A stretch of 64,000 nt of DNA. Source: Luidia sarsii. Lineage: Eukaryota > Echinodermata > Asteroidea > Paxillosida > Luidiidae. The position numbers and the translations under genes were made by a program. Positions 41,743-52,734 of this stretch are shown one piece after another. Below the pieces are notes generated by a model that was not told where the DNA came from, did not search any database, and saw only the letters and a list, made by a program, of their open reading frames with translations. Each line of letters starts with the position of its first letter. Position 1 is the stretch's first letter. The stretch lies in NCBI GenBank assembly GCA_949987565.1, contig OX465104.1, forward strand, positions 2,515,974 to 2,579,973. The letters are read 5' to 3'.

Positions 41743-42406
41743 CCACTTCGCGCTGGGACCTCCGAATCCGGAGCCTCGTTCGCTTGACTATGCAACGGGG
41801 CCCTCCGAATCCGGGCACCACTATTGTCCACATTCTAAACAAAGACTCTTTACAGCTTAGAACAACGCAATACAAATCAATACAAAGACCCTCTTTGACC
41901 CAAGTTGCCACATGAATTGCAAGATGAGCAGCAGTAATTGTGCAATTTTGGGACTTTTACTGTGGAGGATCGAGGGATACCGCGCTGCCGCTGAAAGCAC
42001 GCGGGGGACATTGTCTTTGCATGCCACACAGCCCAACGGTCGTCGGTCTGGCATTGGAATTCCCCCCACATTCTTTACCGTAATCTGTACGCTCGTTTGT
42101 GGCCTACCAACTTGAAGATTTGACTGCCTGGAGTGGAGGCTGGAGTCTGCGGTCAGGGATTGTCAGCAGCGTACACGCACGCACACACAGGGCCATTTTT
42201 CGAACGGATAATCTCTTGACAAAAGCCACAACAACGTCCGAAATGTGCCAGGATTTACTCTCTTGTACCCATAGTATACCCTTATTGATTTATTTCACAG
42301 AAATATATTGTTCCGATTGTTTTAGCAAGATTTTAAAATGATGCATTGTTCAAAAAACCCTGTATGGCGGTCATCGGCGCTGAAAAAAAACCCCGGCGCG
42401 AAGTGG
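41743..42406 (+). mobile_element. TTAACCACTTCGCG element, complete, downstream of CLCN7
   Basis: 664 nt between TTAA at 41739 and 42407. Ends CCACTTCGCGCTGGGACC / CCCCGGCGCGAAGTGG. No transposase. Best copy of the family in the window; piggyBac-like by ends and target. Confidence 0.85.
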
Positions 42407-42474
42407 TTAAACTGGAACAACTCTGCAAGTCTTCATTGCATGCAGCAATAGACTGATTGCGCAACCACTGTATA

Positions 42475-42825
42475 AATGGAAAAATATTGCCCCTGAATAC
42501 ATAACTATTCCATCACGAGTTGATAACTATTGCAGTTAAATGCAAAACTATTCCACCACAAATGGAAAAATATTGCCCCTGAATACATAACTATTCCATC
42601 ACGAGTTGATAACTATTGCAGTTAAATGCAAAACTATTCCACCACAAATGGAAAAATATTGCCCCTGAATACATAACTATTCCATCACGAGTTGATAACT
42701 ATTGCAGTTAAATTCATAACTATTCCACCACAAATGGAAAAATATTACCCCTGAATACATAACTATTCCATCAAGAGTTGATAGCTATTGCCCCTGAATA
42801 CATAACTATCGCACCATGAATGCTT
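42475..42825 (+). repeat. 86-bp tandem repeat, about 4 copies
   Basis: AATGGAAAAATATTGCCCCT recurs at 42475, 42561, 42647 and 42733, exactly 86 nt apart. Units include CATCACGAGTTGATAACTAT. Confidence 0.9.
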
Positions 42826-43224
42826 TACAGCATGTATTGCCCTATAAATGCATGATTGTTCAATGCATACCTATAGTCGCCTAAAGGCACAACCATAGCG
42901 CCATTGATATCCAAACATTGCATCATTAGTGCAATAGCACTCTATAGAAGAATGATGTACAATAATCAGAATTACTAACATTCTATTGAATTTTTATGAA
43001 ACGTCTGTTTTTTCTTTCCGGAAAAAAAAATATATACATTCTGATTTTTTTTAAATGGATCAAACACCTGATAAATGGTAGTACATTTTAATATATTTTA
43101 CTCTATTTTTGTTGGACAATTTTACTCTACTTAATTTACTGTATTTATTTTTTTCTCAAGGAATAATAATGTGATTTATCAATTGAATCAATTACTGATG
43201 ACTGATTGGGCACCCCCCCCCCCT

Positions 43225-43365
43225 GCAAAGACTAGTTGACTATTTGGGAAGGCCACCATCTAAGGGCAGAATTGCTCAGGCAGGTGGTAAGAGCGCCGGT
43301 ACGCTAATCCAGAGGTCTCAGGTTCAAGTCTTGGTCCAGTCAAAGTTTTCTTTGGCCTTTTTCAA
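43225..43365 (+). mobile_element. tRNA-derived SINE family 2
   Basis: GACTAGTTGACTATTTGGGA, a GGTGGTAAGAGCGCCGGTAC A-box region, CAGGTTCAAGTC B-box and CAGTCAAAGTTTTCTTTGG tail. Confidence 0.7.
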
Positions 43366-43849
43366 AATTGTTTAAAAAGCTCCAAGTCAGTTTTTCCCTT
43401 TAATATTTTGGGACGCTTAAATGCTTGTTTTTGTTCAAATTATCAGCCATTGTTGTGCATTACTGGACATTAGCATACACAATTATATATGCACTTGGAA
43501 CTTTTTATCAGCATTTAGTAAGACTGGAAAGGTAAACAAAATGTGCAAGAATGACAGTTGTGTCGACTAGTGTGCCAATGAATACCGGTATTTAAATATG
43601 TAAATAGATAATTTGAATGACATGAATAATCATGTGCTCTTCTATTCTCTCATGAATATTGGAAAACATGTGGACCCCCCACCTGGCTCATAATTGATTT
43701 AAGGGACTGGGCAAAGTGGAGGAGAATGTCGGCTAAAGATTTGACGCAATTAATAAGAAGAATTAATCTGCATTTGCAAAGGGCATTAAGAATTTCTGTT
43801 CATGAGTATACATGCGTGGACTGGAAATAAGCGTTTATCGTTTATCATT

Positions 43850-44015
43850 TGTAGACAACTGGCAAAGAAAACGTCGACTGGACCGGGACTTGAACCCGAG
43901 ACCTCTGCACATAGTTGCATGTTTCTGGCTGGCAGATGGCAAATGGGAAGAGTGCTGGTACACTAAACCAGAGGTTCCAGGTTCAAGTCCCGGTCCACCC
44001 AAAGTTTTTGTTGCC
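43850..44015. mobile_element. Two SINE family 2 pieces, head to head
   Basis: GGCAAAGAAAACGTCGACTG on one side and CCAAAGTTTTTGTTGCC on the other are complementary tails; each carries one B-box (GGGACTTGAACCC and GGTTCAAGTCCC). Confidence 0.65.
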
Positions 44016-44088
44016 ATTCTTGAATTTTTTATCAAAGTCAGTTCTTCCTTTATTTGTTGGATTCGTCGTTCGAAGTTGTCTTTCTTAA

Positions 44089-44618
44089 AAGCCCCTACAC
44101 AGCATTGGTAAGATCGGAAAACAGAAATGTTCACAGATTTTATACCCAGCACGATTTGAGGCGGAAATTGCATTGGTAACACGGAAATGCATTGCACTAC
44201 ACGCTCAAGCAGGATACCAGTTGTGTGGGGTTTGTGTAGCACTGCGCATTGAATGTCCTAAAATCTCTGCCTGAAATCGTGCTGCATATAGGACAGATGT
44301 ACATGAAACTTATACAGTTTGAATATGGTTATAGTAGAAACCTCTCACTGAAATATTTCTGCCTAAAATGGTGTATTTTGGGAGAAAAGAGTAAAAGAAA
44401 TCGTTTACGTCTCACCGAGATCTAAACTATTTTTTTGAACAGTACGTCGTAGAATGCTGCATTTTCGCGAAACAAATGAAGCGGTTTTCACAATTTTCTC
44501 GAGACTCAGGTTGGCGGATTGAGCTGAAATTTTAACAGGTGTGCTTTTTCATGCATATGTTGGATCAGACAAAGTATGGATGCTATTCTTTGACCTCGAC
44601 CAATGTTGTGTAGGGGCT
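44089..44618 (+). mobile_element. TTAA-flanked MITE with a nested palindromic insertion
   Basis: AGCCCCTACACAGCATTGGT ... CCAATGTTGTGTAGGGGCT between TTAA at 44085 and 44619. At 44149-44286 a second element with CAGCACGATTT / AAATCGTGCTG ends interrupts it. Confidence 0.8.
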
Positions 44619-44624
44619 TTAAAG

Positions 44625-45360
44625 AACGTTTTGAAACTGTCCCATACAAACTTTAGTCCATTGTTTTCGTTCTTCCTTGCAGTTCAGTTGAGTTTTGTTT
44701 GTTTATTTTTTGATTTTGAACTTACTCTTACTCTTTTTTTAATTCAAATTTTAAGACAGGGAATTCTGAATTTGTCAGTTGCAGTTCATATAGGACATGT
44801 ATCTTTGTTTTTAAATGTGTCAAACTGTTTCATTCTGGCAATTGTAATCAGACTGTTGTCATGGCAATTGATATAATCTCTTGTAATATCTCGTGCACTA
44901 TATTGGTTAACAGTTTTATAACTAAAAATTTCTATGAAATAAAAATTATAAAAATCTGAAACAAATATTACATATGGAGGTCCATGGTAACAGTCACATG
45001 ATTTTGTTGACCATCTTGGATTTCATGTATAAACCATGTGCAGATAAAATGGTGGATCATGAGCTGGGCCCAATTTCATAGAGCCGCTTAAGCGTGAAAA
45101 TCTACTAAGCAGAAAAAGTCTTCCTCGTGTAAGCAGCATTACAAACTGCCCTGCAATGTGATGTCCATTACTTTTGACTTGTTTTCCACTCTTCTTTACT
45201 TAGCATGAAACAAAAGTGAAGTTTGGTTTGGCAAGGGGATCCTGTGGCTCATGAGTTTTTTGCGCTTAAGCACATTTTGACGCTTAAGCGGCGCTATGAA
45301 ATTGGCCCCTGGGCCCTGTACACTGTATGGTGCATGTGAATCAGTGTCTGCTTACATGGG
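44625..45360. other. Intergenic sequence, no gene recognised
   Basis: AT-rich. Near 45070-45310 a palindromic pair (AATTTCATAGAGCCGCTTAA / TTAAGCGGCGCTATGAAATT) marks another foldback MITE without coding capacity. Confidence 0.5.
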
Positions 45361-45364
45361 CTTT

Positions 45365-45575
45365 TTTTCCAAAACCCGGCTTAGGCTTCGGCTCCGGCTT
45401 CGTCTCTTGTCATCCAAAACCTGAAAACACTTCTTTGTTGAAGTTTAAGCATTGGTTTCTTTCTTTTTTCAAAATACAGTACAACATTCACAAACGAAGC
45501 CAAAGACCTCCCTTGGTCATGCCTCGTACTGGTACTTGAGAATGGATGAAGGAACTAGAGACCAAGCCGGAGCCT
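45365..45575. mobile_element. MITE with AAACCCGGCTTAGGCTTCGG termini, cut by a Penelope-like insertion
   Basis: Left end matches 52252. The sequence runs to GAGACCAAGCCGGAGCCTGA, then switches abruptly to Penelope-like nuclease sequence. The missing right end (GCCTAAGCCGGGTTTCGGAA) appears at 46545-46565. Confidence 0.6.
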
Positions 45576-45577
45576 GA

Positions 45578-46085
45578 GCCTGTTGGGTATCACTTCAATC
45601 TCCCTGATCATTCGATATCAGATATGAGTGTACTGGGCATAGAATCCCTTGGTCACCGTAGTAATGCTGTCCGTCTTAGCCGTGAGAAAATGTGGATGAA
45701 GCGTCTTCGGACTATTCAACCACATGGTCTCAACATCCAGGAGGGTAATGACTAACACCATGCAGCTTTCTGATAATCCTTCTTTTGTGTTCAGTCCTTC
45801 ACACTTCTCTCTTTGATCTTTCCCCCTCTTCTCACTAATCCCTACCCTACTCCTTGCTCTTCTCTTTGATCTTTCCCCCTCCTCTCACTAATCCCTACCC
45901 TACTCCTTGCCCTTCCCTTTGATCTCTCCCTACCAGCTTCACTCTTTGTGCTCTGTTTCTCATCCGTATCCTATTCACTCCCCCCCCCCTTCCTTCGTGT
46001 ACATGTATCTGTTTTGTCCTTGTCACTCTGCCTTTGAGAAAGGTCCTGCTAGGATCGAAACGTCAGGCCCACTAAATTTTAAGAT
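45578..46085 (+). mobile_element. Penelope-like element 3' end with GIY-YIG endonuclease fragment
   Basis: 45583-45755 encodes [56 protein letters not shown] and a stop. It is nearly identical to the copy at 654-850. About 270 nt of C/T-rich 3' sequence and the terminal motif GATCGAAACGTCAGGCCCAC at 46055 follow. This copy shows that the ubiquitous terminal motif is the 3' end of this element. Confidence 0.88.
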
Positions 46086-46545
46086 GGACTTATTTTGGTT
46101 AAAGTACCGGTAACCGAGACGATGGTTACTTTGACCAAAATAAGTCCAGTGGAAACGGCCCAGTCAAATTACTCTCTGTTACTTTAACCGAGTCCAATGG
46201 TTACTTTTACCGAGCAACCTCTGCCCAGTAAAAGTGACCAGGTAAGTTTAACCGAGCCGATTAGTCCAGTGGAAACGCACCACTCGGTTAAAAGCGACTC
46301 AGTAAAAAACCACATCCGGCCTGCACTGCGTCTGCTTCGTATCGCGCGCTAAATGTACAGACGTACATTGTGTATCCGGCTGACACTTGACCTTCATTAG
46401 CCGTTATATTGCCAGCTCGGTTACTTTAACCATCGTCTCGGTTAAATTTGACCGACTCAAAAGTCCAAGTGGGAACGACGGTCAAATTTGACTATTAGAA
46501 ATTTAACCATCATCTCGGTTAAATTCTAGTCCAGTGGAAACGCGG
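46085..46545. mobile_element. Foldback MITE (ACTTATTTTGGTTAAAGTAC / GTCCAGTGGAAACG)
   Basis: Several inverted blocks around AACCGAGACGATGGTTACTT and its complement AACCATCGTCTCGG; no ORF. Confidence 0.55.
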
Positions 46546-46722
46546 CCTAAGCCGGGTTTCGGAAAAGAGCCTTGATGTCTGACCAGGGTCAGACGCAGCA
46601 CAATGAAGTGGTTGAGGAGTCAGGTGCTCAGGATACCACCAGAAAGCGTACCAAAAGTCGCTCTGAATTGGTCGTCTCAACATGCTCAAGGGGAGAGAAA
46701 CCGAGGGAGATAGGCCGTTTAC

Positions 46723-46955
46723 GAAATAAAGGCTTAGGCTCGGGCTTAGGTTTCGTCTCCATCTGGCAAAACCTGAAAATCCAGGTTGTGGTTTGTTTCC
46801 GAATTTGAAGGTTTGTTGGCTTGATAGGTACAGAGTATTCATCAAGAAACTGGGGCCAAATGCTTTATTTTTAGAGGCCTGTGATATTATAACGAGAAAG
46901 ATCAAATATGACCAAAGCCTAAGCCTGAGCCTAAGCCTTCATTTCGTAAACGGCC
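46723..46955. mobile_element. MITE with GGCCGTTTACGAAAT termini, complete
   Basis: GGCCGTTTACGAAATAAAGG at the left, CCTTCATTTCGTAAACGGCC at the right; 233 nt. Confidence 0.8.
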
Positions 46956-47021
46956 TTAAGATCACAGCAGAACTGGAAGCAACCATGCTGACCTAGAGGG
47001 CAGCAGACAAGAAAGCCAAGG

Positions 47022-47520
47022 ACAGTATAGGGTGCAGAACACTAAATAGAGCTCCCATTGAACACTGTACAAAAACACTCACTTTCAAAGTCAATTATCC
47101 CATGCCCAAAAGTCTCTCAGTTCTTGTAGCTATACTTAAAATTGTAGTTTGGACCTTCATCTCTCAGATTCTTTTCAATTTTAGTGCTCTTAGCCGATTA
47201 GATTTTTTTGCTAATTACCTTCAGAAAAAAACACCCCCAAAATGTGTAGCCATCCAAGCCGAATTTCTGCAAGGATTTTGGGATGGACCCCTCCACTTCC
47301 ACAGCCAAATAGGGCCACATTTAAAGCCAGATATGGTCCAAATTACATACCAAATTGAAGAGTGAACCCCCAGGTTGTCTTAAGCTTCACTTGTTCTACA
47401 ATGCATCAGTTAATTAGCCTCCAAAGACCCCTTATTAAAAAAAAGTTGTGGGTACACACTTTATGATAATCAGCTCGGCGGAGCCATCTTGGATGGATTT
47501 TGTGTGCTGCACCCTATAGG
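47022..47520. mobile_element. MITE with TATAGGGTGCAGAACAC termini
   Basis: Inverted ends TATAGGGTGCAGAACAC / GTGTGCTGCACCCTATA about 500 nt apart. A short internal ORF (47102-47365) has no recognisable domain. Confidence 0.6.
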
Positions 47521-48105
47521 AATCTCATAGCAGCCTGGCCTTGTGTACCGAGGATGATGAGAACTACCTTACATAATGGTCAAGATATAGTTTGTGTCTA
47601 CTGGTACACACACATGTATGTTGTTGCCTTTGGGAAATGACATAACACAAACACAGGAAGTGGTCAACTTTCACCTTGCTGCCATGCCCCCCAAAATAAA
47701 AATGTTATTGTGGACCACTGGACTGATAGACCTGTAACCTATTCTAACCTGTAACCTATTGATTTTGAGAATATAAGAACAAAAAGTCCAAACAAAACAT
47801 GTGCTTTTCCTCTTTCAGTTTTAGTTTTATTGCCACGCATTCCTAAAAGCATGCATAAAAAAAAGAAGTATAACTTGCATACAAATAACTATCTATTTAG
47901 GATTTTAACTTAAAGTAAATGCAAGCTTGTTTTATGAGATTACTTTAGCATCCGGTTAAATAACACAATGCAAAAACGTTTATAAAACAAAATTATTGTG
48001 AGGGTTTTTGTTTAGTAAAAATTTATTCAAATCTATGAGTTGTGACCATGAGATTATACTGTTTTGGGGTTTTGTAATTCTTATAATTAATTTATATTCC
48101 TTCAG

Positions 48106-48185
48106 TCAATGAGCACTTTGGAAAGCACAGTGTCCATTTTCGACTTTCGCTCTGGCCTGACACAATTTCTGCTTTCTGTTTTAAG
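48106..48185 (+). other. Candidate orphan exon
   Basis: TTCCTTCAG acceptor and AAG|GTAAGA donor bracket 80 nt open in one frame (STLESTVSIFDFRSGLTQFL). No homologue recognised and no partner exon, so it may be chance. Surrounding 47520-48330 is otherwise featureless. Confidence 0.15.
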
Positions 48186-48329
48186 GTAAGACATCCAGGC
48201 TTTTGGCTTATTTTTGAAAAACTCCCACGTTTTGCAGACTCCAAAGAGGTTTTCACACTTGACAAAATCAGTCAGTTCACACTACCAAAGTAGGACGATA
48301 CTGGACTTGAGGCTTTGCATGGTGGGTGA

Positions 48330-49190
48330 AACAATATAGGAAAGGTTTGCGGTGACACCATGTATAAGGTCTCTTAAAGAAGAGGTGTCGTTCTGAAAAG
48401 AACCTGAGTGATAACTCTATAGGAGGGTTTGCGGTGACACCATGTACAAGGTCTCTTAAAGAAGAGGTGTGGTTCTGAAAAGAACCCGAGTGATAACTCT
48501 ATAGGAGGGTTTGTGGTGGCACCATGTATAAGGTCTTTTAAAGAAGAGGTGTGGTTCTGAAAAGAACCTGAGTGATAACTCTATAGGAGGGTTTGCGGTG
48601 ACACCATGTATAAGGTCTCTTAAAGGAAGAGGTGTGGTTCTGAAAAGAACCTGAGTGATAACTCTATAAGAGGGTTTGCGGTGACACCATGTATATGGTC
48701 TCTTAAAGGAAGAGGTGTGGTTCTGAAAAGAACCCGAGTGATAACTCTATAGGAGGGTTTGCGGTGACACCATTTATAAGGTCTTTTAAAGGAGAGGTGT
48801 GGTTCTGAAAAAAACCTGAGTGGTAACTCGACGGTTCCGGCCAGTATGCTCTGGCCATCATCAGGAGAATGGCCGTCATCTGGCCGTCATAAGGGAAATT
48901 CTCCTGATGACGGCCAGAGCGTACTGGCCGAAACGATGAGTTGCCCCTCAGGTTCTTTTTGGAACCACACCTCTTCTTTAAAAGACCTTATAAATGGTGT
49001 CACCGCAAACCCTCCTATAGAGTTATCACTCAGGTTCTTTTCAGAACCACACCTCTTCTTTAAGAGACCTTATACATGGTGTCACCGCAAACCCTCCTAT
49101 AGAGATATCACTCAGGTTCTTTTCAAAACCATACCTCTTCTTTAAGAGACCTTATACATGGTGCCACCGCAAACCCTCCTATAAAGTAGG
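48330..49190. mobile_element. Large inverted array of the second PLE-like family
   Basis: Six direct ~83-bp units (GGAGGGTTTGCGGTGACACC, AGGTCTCTTAAAGAAGAGGT, AAAAGAACCTGAGTGATAAC) at 48340-48840. A centre with two opposed hammerhead-like ends (48826-48872 minus, 48901-48940 plus) is followed by three inverted units to 49190. Confidence 0.75.
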
Positions 49191-49512
49191 GTAGAAGGAG
49201 TAAACCCCGGTGTTTAACGTTTTCCACGTGGGAAAAGCAACTAGTGTGAACGTCGGCGGGGTTTTTACTTACCCCACCTTTTTTGAGTCCATTTGGGAAC
49301 TTCAGAAAGTGCGGCTTCCGTTCACACATTCCCCGGGGATTGATTGCCAGTCTGAAACGACCATGCACATTCCCCAGGAAACAGTGTCCCTAGGAGTTAC
49401 CAAAAATGGGTCCAGTGTGAACGGTTGCGGAGGTGTTGGTGGGGTAAAAAAAAAATCCACAGGATTTTACCGGGGATTTATTCCCCCCAGGATTAGCTCT
49501 GTAGTGTTTTCA
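49190..49512. mobile_element. MITE related to 53470-53812
   Basis: Both copies share GTAGAAGGAG, AACGTTTTCCACGTGGGAAA-like and GGTGTTGGTGGGGTAAAAA blocks, with ends that read as complements (AGTGTGAACG / AGTGTTTTC). Confidence 0.5.
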
Positions 49513-49514
49513 GG

Positions 49515-50365
49515 TTTTTGACTGTTTCAAAAAGGCCCAAGAAAGTTGTGTCAGTTGTAAAATTCATCGGGAGAGCCGATTGATTCTGTTCCTACTTGCT
49601 TTGTAGTCTCACGGCTTTAGACTAAATACCTACAATCGGAAGAGGGTTGATACAGTGACTGTCAAACCTGCCACACTAATATCATGGCCTTGAATTTGGT
49701 AATTTTCAGGGCAAGGCCACTTTGGCCTTGAATGATGCAAAATTTTTGGGGGCACCAAGGCCAGTGGGTAGGGCAACGACAGCACTGGCCGTCGTTCAAT
49801 TCAAGCCCTGGTCAAATGAAAAGAAAAGGACCGAATTGGAATCGAATCCTCTTCGGAGTTGAAGCCAAGTTCTGCATGTACACCATTGATAAAAGAAGGA
49901 AAAAACCACAGAATTTCTGACAAGAACTTTGTCAGATACACATCTAAGTATCGCCACACAGCAATACCGGTACATGCCTCTAGATAAAATCTCTCCAAAG
50001 AAGTTGACAAGTTAAATACAACTACTTGTACATGTATATTCAATAGCACACAAGTCAGAATAAACTTAGAAAGCACCAGATAGAATTCTAAATTACAGAT
50101 AATTTGACGAAGACACAAGAAGACTTGCATAAAAAAAATTCCCTGGAATCTGGGGAAGAGAGATCGGCAATTCTAACGTGTACATGTGTACATGTACAAA
50201 ATATATCTTGTAAAGATGTACAGATATGGTACACTTATTAATATATCCTTTTCTCTTTAGTGTACTGCTGTTTAGCAGTACACCATAATCACTTCATCCT
50301 TTTCTATCTTGAGATATCCTTTTTTAGGAACAGGAAAAGGAAGTTTTAACACAAAACCCCTACAG
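49515..50365. other. Intergenic sequence, no gene recognised
   Basis: Short tacatgtaca runs near 50180; no conserved ORF or named element. Confidence 0.4.
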
Positions 50366-50369
50366 TAAT

Positions 50370-50655
50370 ATAGACAAAGGTTGCAAACTGTTTGGTACTG
50401 ATTAAAATGACCAAAATGCAAACATCGAAAAATAAGTAGGGCCTGAGGTTTCGATCCTAGCAGGACTTTTCGACAGAATGCCATTCTGCCTTTGAGAAAG
50501 TTTTGAAAAAAACATTTTTGAGTTTTGACATTAACTCTTTTGAGTTCTAAAAGTGCTATACAAACTGCTTACTGACAAAAATTACCGAAATTAAAATCTC
50601 AAAATTTAGTGGGCCTGGCGTTTCGATCCTAGCAGGACCTTTCTCAAAGGCGGAG
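50370..50655 (-). repeat. Two Penelope-type ends in direct order
   Basis: GGTTTCGATCCTAGCAGGAC at about 50446 and GCGTTTCGATCCTAGCAGGA at about 50617, each preceded by an AAACTG...ACTGA companion block. Confidence 0.7.
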
Positions 50656-50924
50656 TCTTTTGAGTTTTGACTTAAATACTTTTGAGTTTTGACATAAACA
50701 CTTTTGAGTTTTGACATAAACACTTTTTTTGTTCAAAAAGGTCCCAGTCAGTTTTCCTTGGTTTGTTTGACTTGAATTGAAAAAAGCTGCATTCACTTTG
50801 TGTGATCCCCCGAGCTGCAGTAGCCAGGTTTACAACAATAAGTTGTTTGCATCTGAATGAAAACGGGGATGTGATCCCTGGAGATATACGGCAGTTAATG
50901 GTTGAATTGCTTCTGACTGGCACC

Positions 50925-51065
50925 CCCACTCCGGCAAAGACTAGTTGACTATTAGGGAAGGCCACCATCTAAGGGCTGTATAGCTCAGATGGTAAGAGCA
51001 CTGGTACTCAAAACCAGAGCTCTCGGGTTCAAGTTCCTGTCCAGTCAAAGTTTCTTTGCCAATTT
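50925..51065 (+). mobile_element. tRNA-derived SINE family 2 with near-complete cloverleaf
   Basis: 50974-51046 folds as a tRNA: acceptor GGCTGTA/TCCAGTC (imperfect), D arm GCTC...GAGC, anticodon stem CTGGT/ACCAG with loop ACTCAAA, T loop TTCAAGT. Position 33 is C instead of U and the T stem has a mismatch, so a decoding tRNA is unlikely. Confidence 0.75.
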
Positions 51066-51294
51066 TTCAATTTGTTTACTTTTGAAAGTTAGTAGCATTT
51101 CTTGCAATGGGCAGTGTACAAGTGTCAACTCCTTGCAATACGGTGATCAATGAGGTCAACAACATCAATGATTCCCATCTTGAGACAAGTTTTCGTGCAA
51201 TTGTTACATTCAGCAATGTTTTGCCAATAGCGAGAACAATTATACATGTGTGTACATAAACAGAGATGCAGCAAATGATACATGTAAGTCTGGA

Positions 51295-51345
51295 TAAGCC
51301 TTTGAGAAAGGTCCTGCTATAGGATCGAAACGTCAGGCCCACTAA
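51295..51345 (+). repeat. Solo Penelope-type terminal motif
   Basis: GAAAGGTCCTGCTATAGGAT then CGAAACGTCAGGCCCACTAA; two extra nt in the hairpin loop. Confidence 0.7.
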
Positions 51346-51389
51346 ATTTTAAAAAATGAAAAAAAGTGATATCCTGTCAAACAATATCG

Positions 51390-51735
51390 ATTTTGCCCAT
51401 GCTTGACGTTATGAACACCGAGTGCTCATCAGTGCTATGCCCGGTGCCTGATAAAAATATTTCAGGCAGCTCGGGCGGGATTCGAACCCGCGACACCCGA
51501 ATTCTAGTACGGACGTCTTAACCACTGGACCATTGAGCTGGTAGAGGTCGTGTGGTGGATTTGAATAATATATAGCAGCGGGTACCGCGTTGCATCATAG
51601 ATATGTGAATCCCGCCCAAGCTGCCTGAAATATTTGTATCAGGCACCGGGCAAAGCACTGAGCACTCAGTGTTTATCACGTCGAGTAAGGGCAAAACTTC
51701 ATTGAATTACATTCTCCTCGATGCAAAACATCATG
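51390..51735. mobile_element. tRNA-derived SINE, full copy facing a second inverted copy
   Basis: Minus-strand copy with tRNA-like head at 51468-51539, then from about 51606 a plus-strand copy that starts inside the head (GAATCCCGCCCAAGCTGCCT) and runs to ATTACATTCTCCTCGATGCA. Together they form a long inverted repeat. Confidence 0.75.
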
Positions 51736-52251
51736 TTACATGAAACAATATCGAATCGCTCATCTAACATACAGTTGTAGTTATAATTTGACTTCACTGG
51801 TTTTCCATGCTACTTATGCAATGTATACACATCAAATTGCCGAATACCGGCGATACATTCCTATCGCGTGCAATACAAGGCTGTTTCTGGCACTGAGCTA
51901 GCTTACATGTACATCATATGAAATTGATATGTTCTTGATTCCATGGAGTCAAAAATCGTTAACAAATTAAGCCTGGATCGTACAATTGTAAACAGACTAA
52001 ATAAATTGTAAATATTACACCTAAATCATACAGGTTGGTATCTGTGGTACGTTTATTGTACATGTAATGATTCTTATGAGTTTGTTCAGCTATATGATGC
52101 ACAGCATACACGTACAGTATTACAATATACACATACCGGTACATGGACATGTGTGAAACTAATGTATGAGTTGGTTCCAGCATCATACACATATAATTAT
52201 CAACTATCAAATGAAGGGAACCGGCTAATTGCCACCATACACGGGAGCTCT

Positions 52252-52732
52252 TTTGCAAAAACCCGGCTTAGGCTTCGGCTCCGGCTTCGTCTCTATCATC
52301 CGAACGCAGAAAACACAGGTTGGAGTTCTACGTTGAAGTTGAAGCTTTGGATTCTTTTTCAAAACGCAGTGAAACTTTCAGAAACGAAGCCAAAGGCCTC
52401 CTGTCTTTTATGCATTGTACTTTAAAAATGGACGAAAGAAAGAAACGGCTAAGCCGTAGCCCGAGCCTAAGCCGGGTTTTGGAAAAAGGGGCCTAGGTCC
52501 CTTTACGAGTCCATGGATCGGGCTCAGGCTCAGGCTTCGTCTCCGGTCTTACAAAACCTGAAAATTCAGGTTTGTCGCCAAATTTGAGAGTTTATTGGAT
52601 GAATAAGTACAGAATACTCACCAAGAAACTGGGGCCGAATGCTTGTGTCTAGATGCCTGTGACATTATAACGGGCGAGAGAGATATGACCGAAGTCTAAG
52701 CCCCAGCCTAAGCTTTCATTTCGTAAACTGCC
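52252..52732. mobile_element. Two adjacent MITEs (AAACCCGGCTTAGG and ACGAAATGAAGG families)
   Basis: 52252-52489: AAACCCGGCTTAGGCTTCGG ... CCTAAGCCGGGTTTTGG. 52494-52732: CTTTACGAGTCCATGGATCG ... AAGCTTTCATTTCGTAAAC with the GAAACTGGGGCCGAATGC core. Confidence 0.7.
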
Positions 52733-52734
52733 TA

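Noticed and set aside
50974..51046. Functional tRNA gene
   Set aside because: Cloverleaf is nearly complete, but position 33 is C, stems have mismatches and the sequence is one member of a dispersed SINE family.
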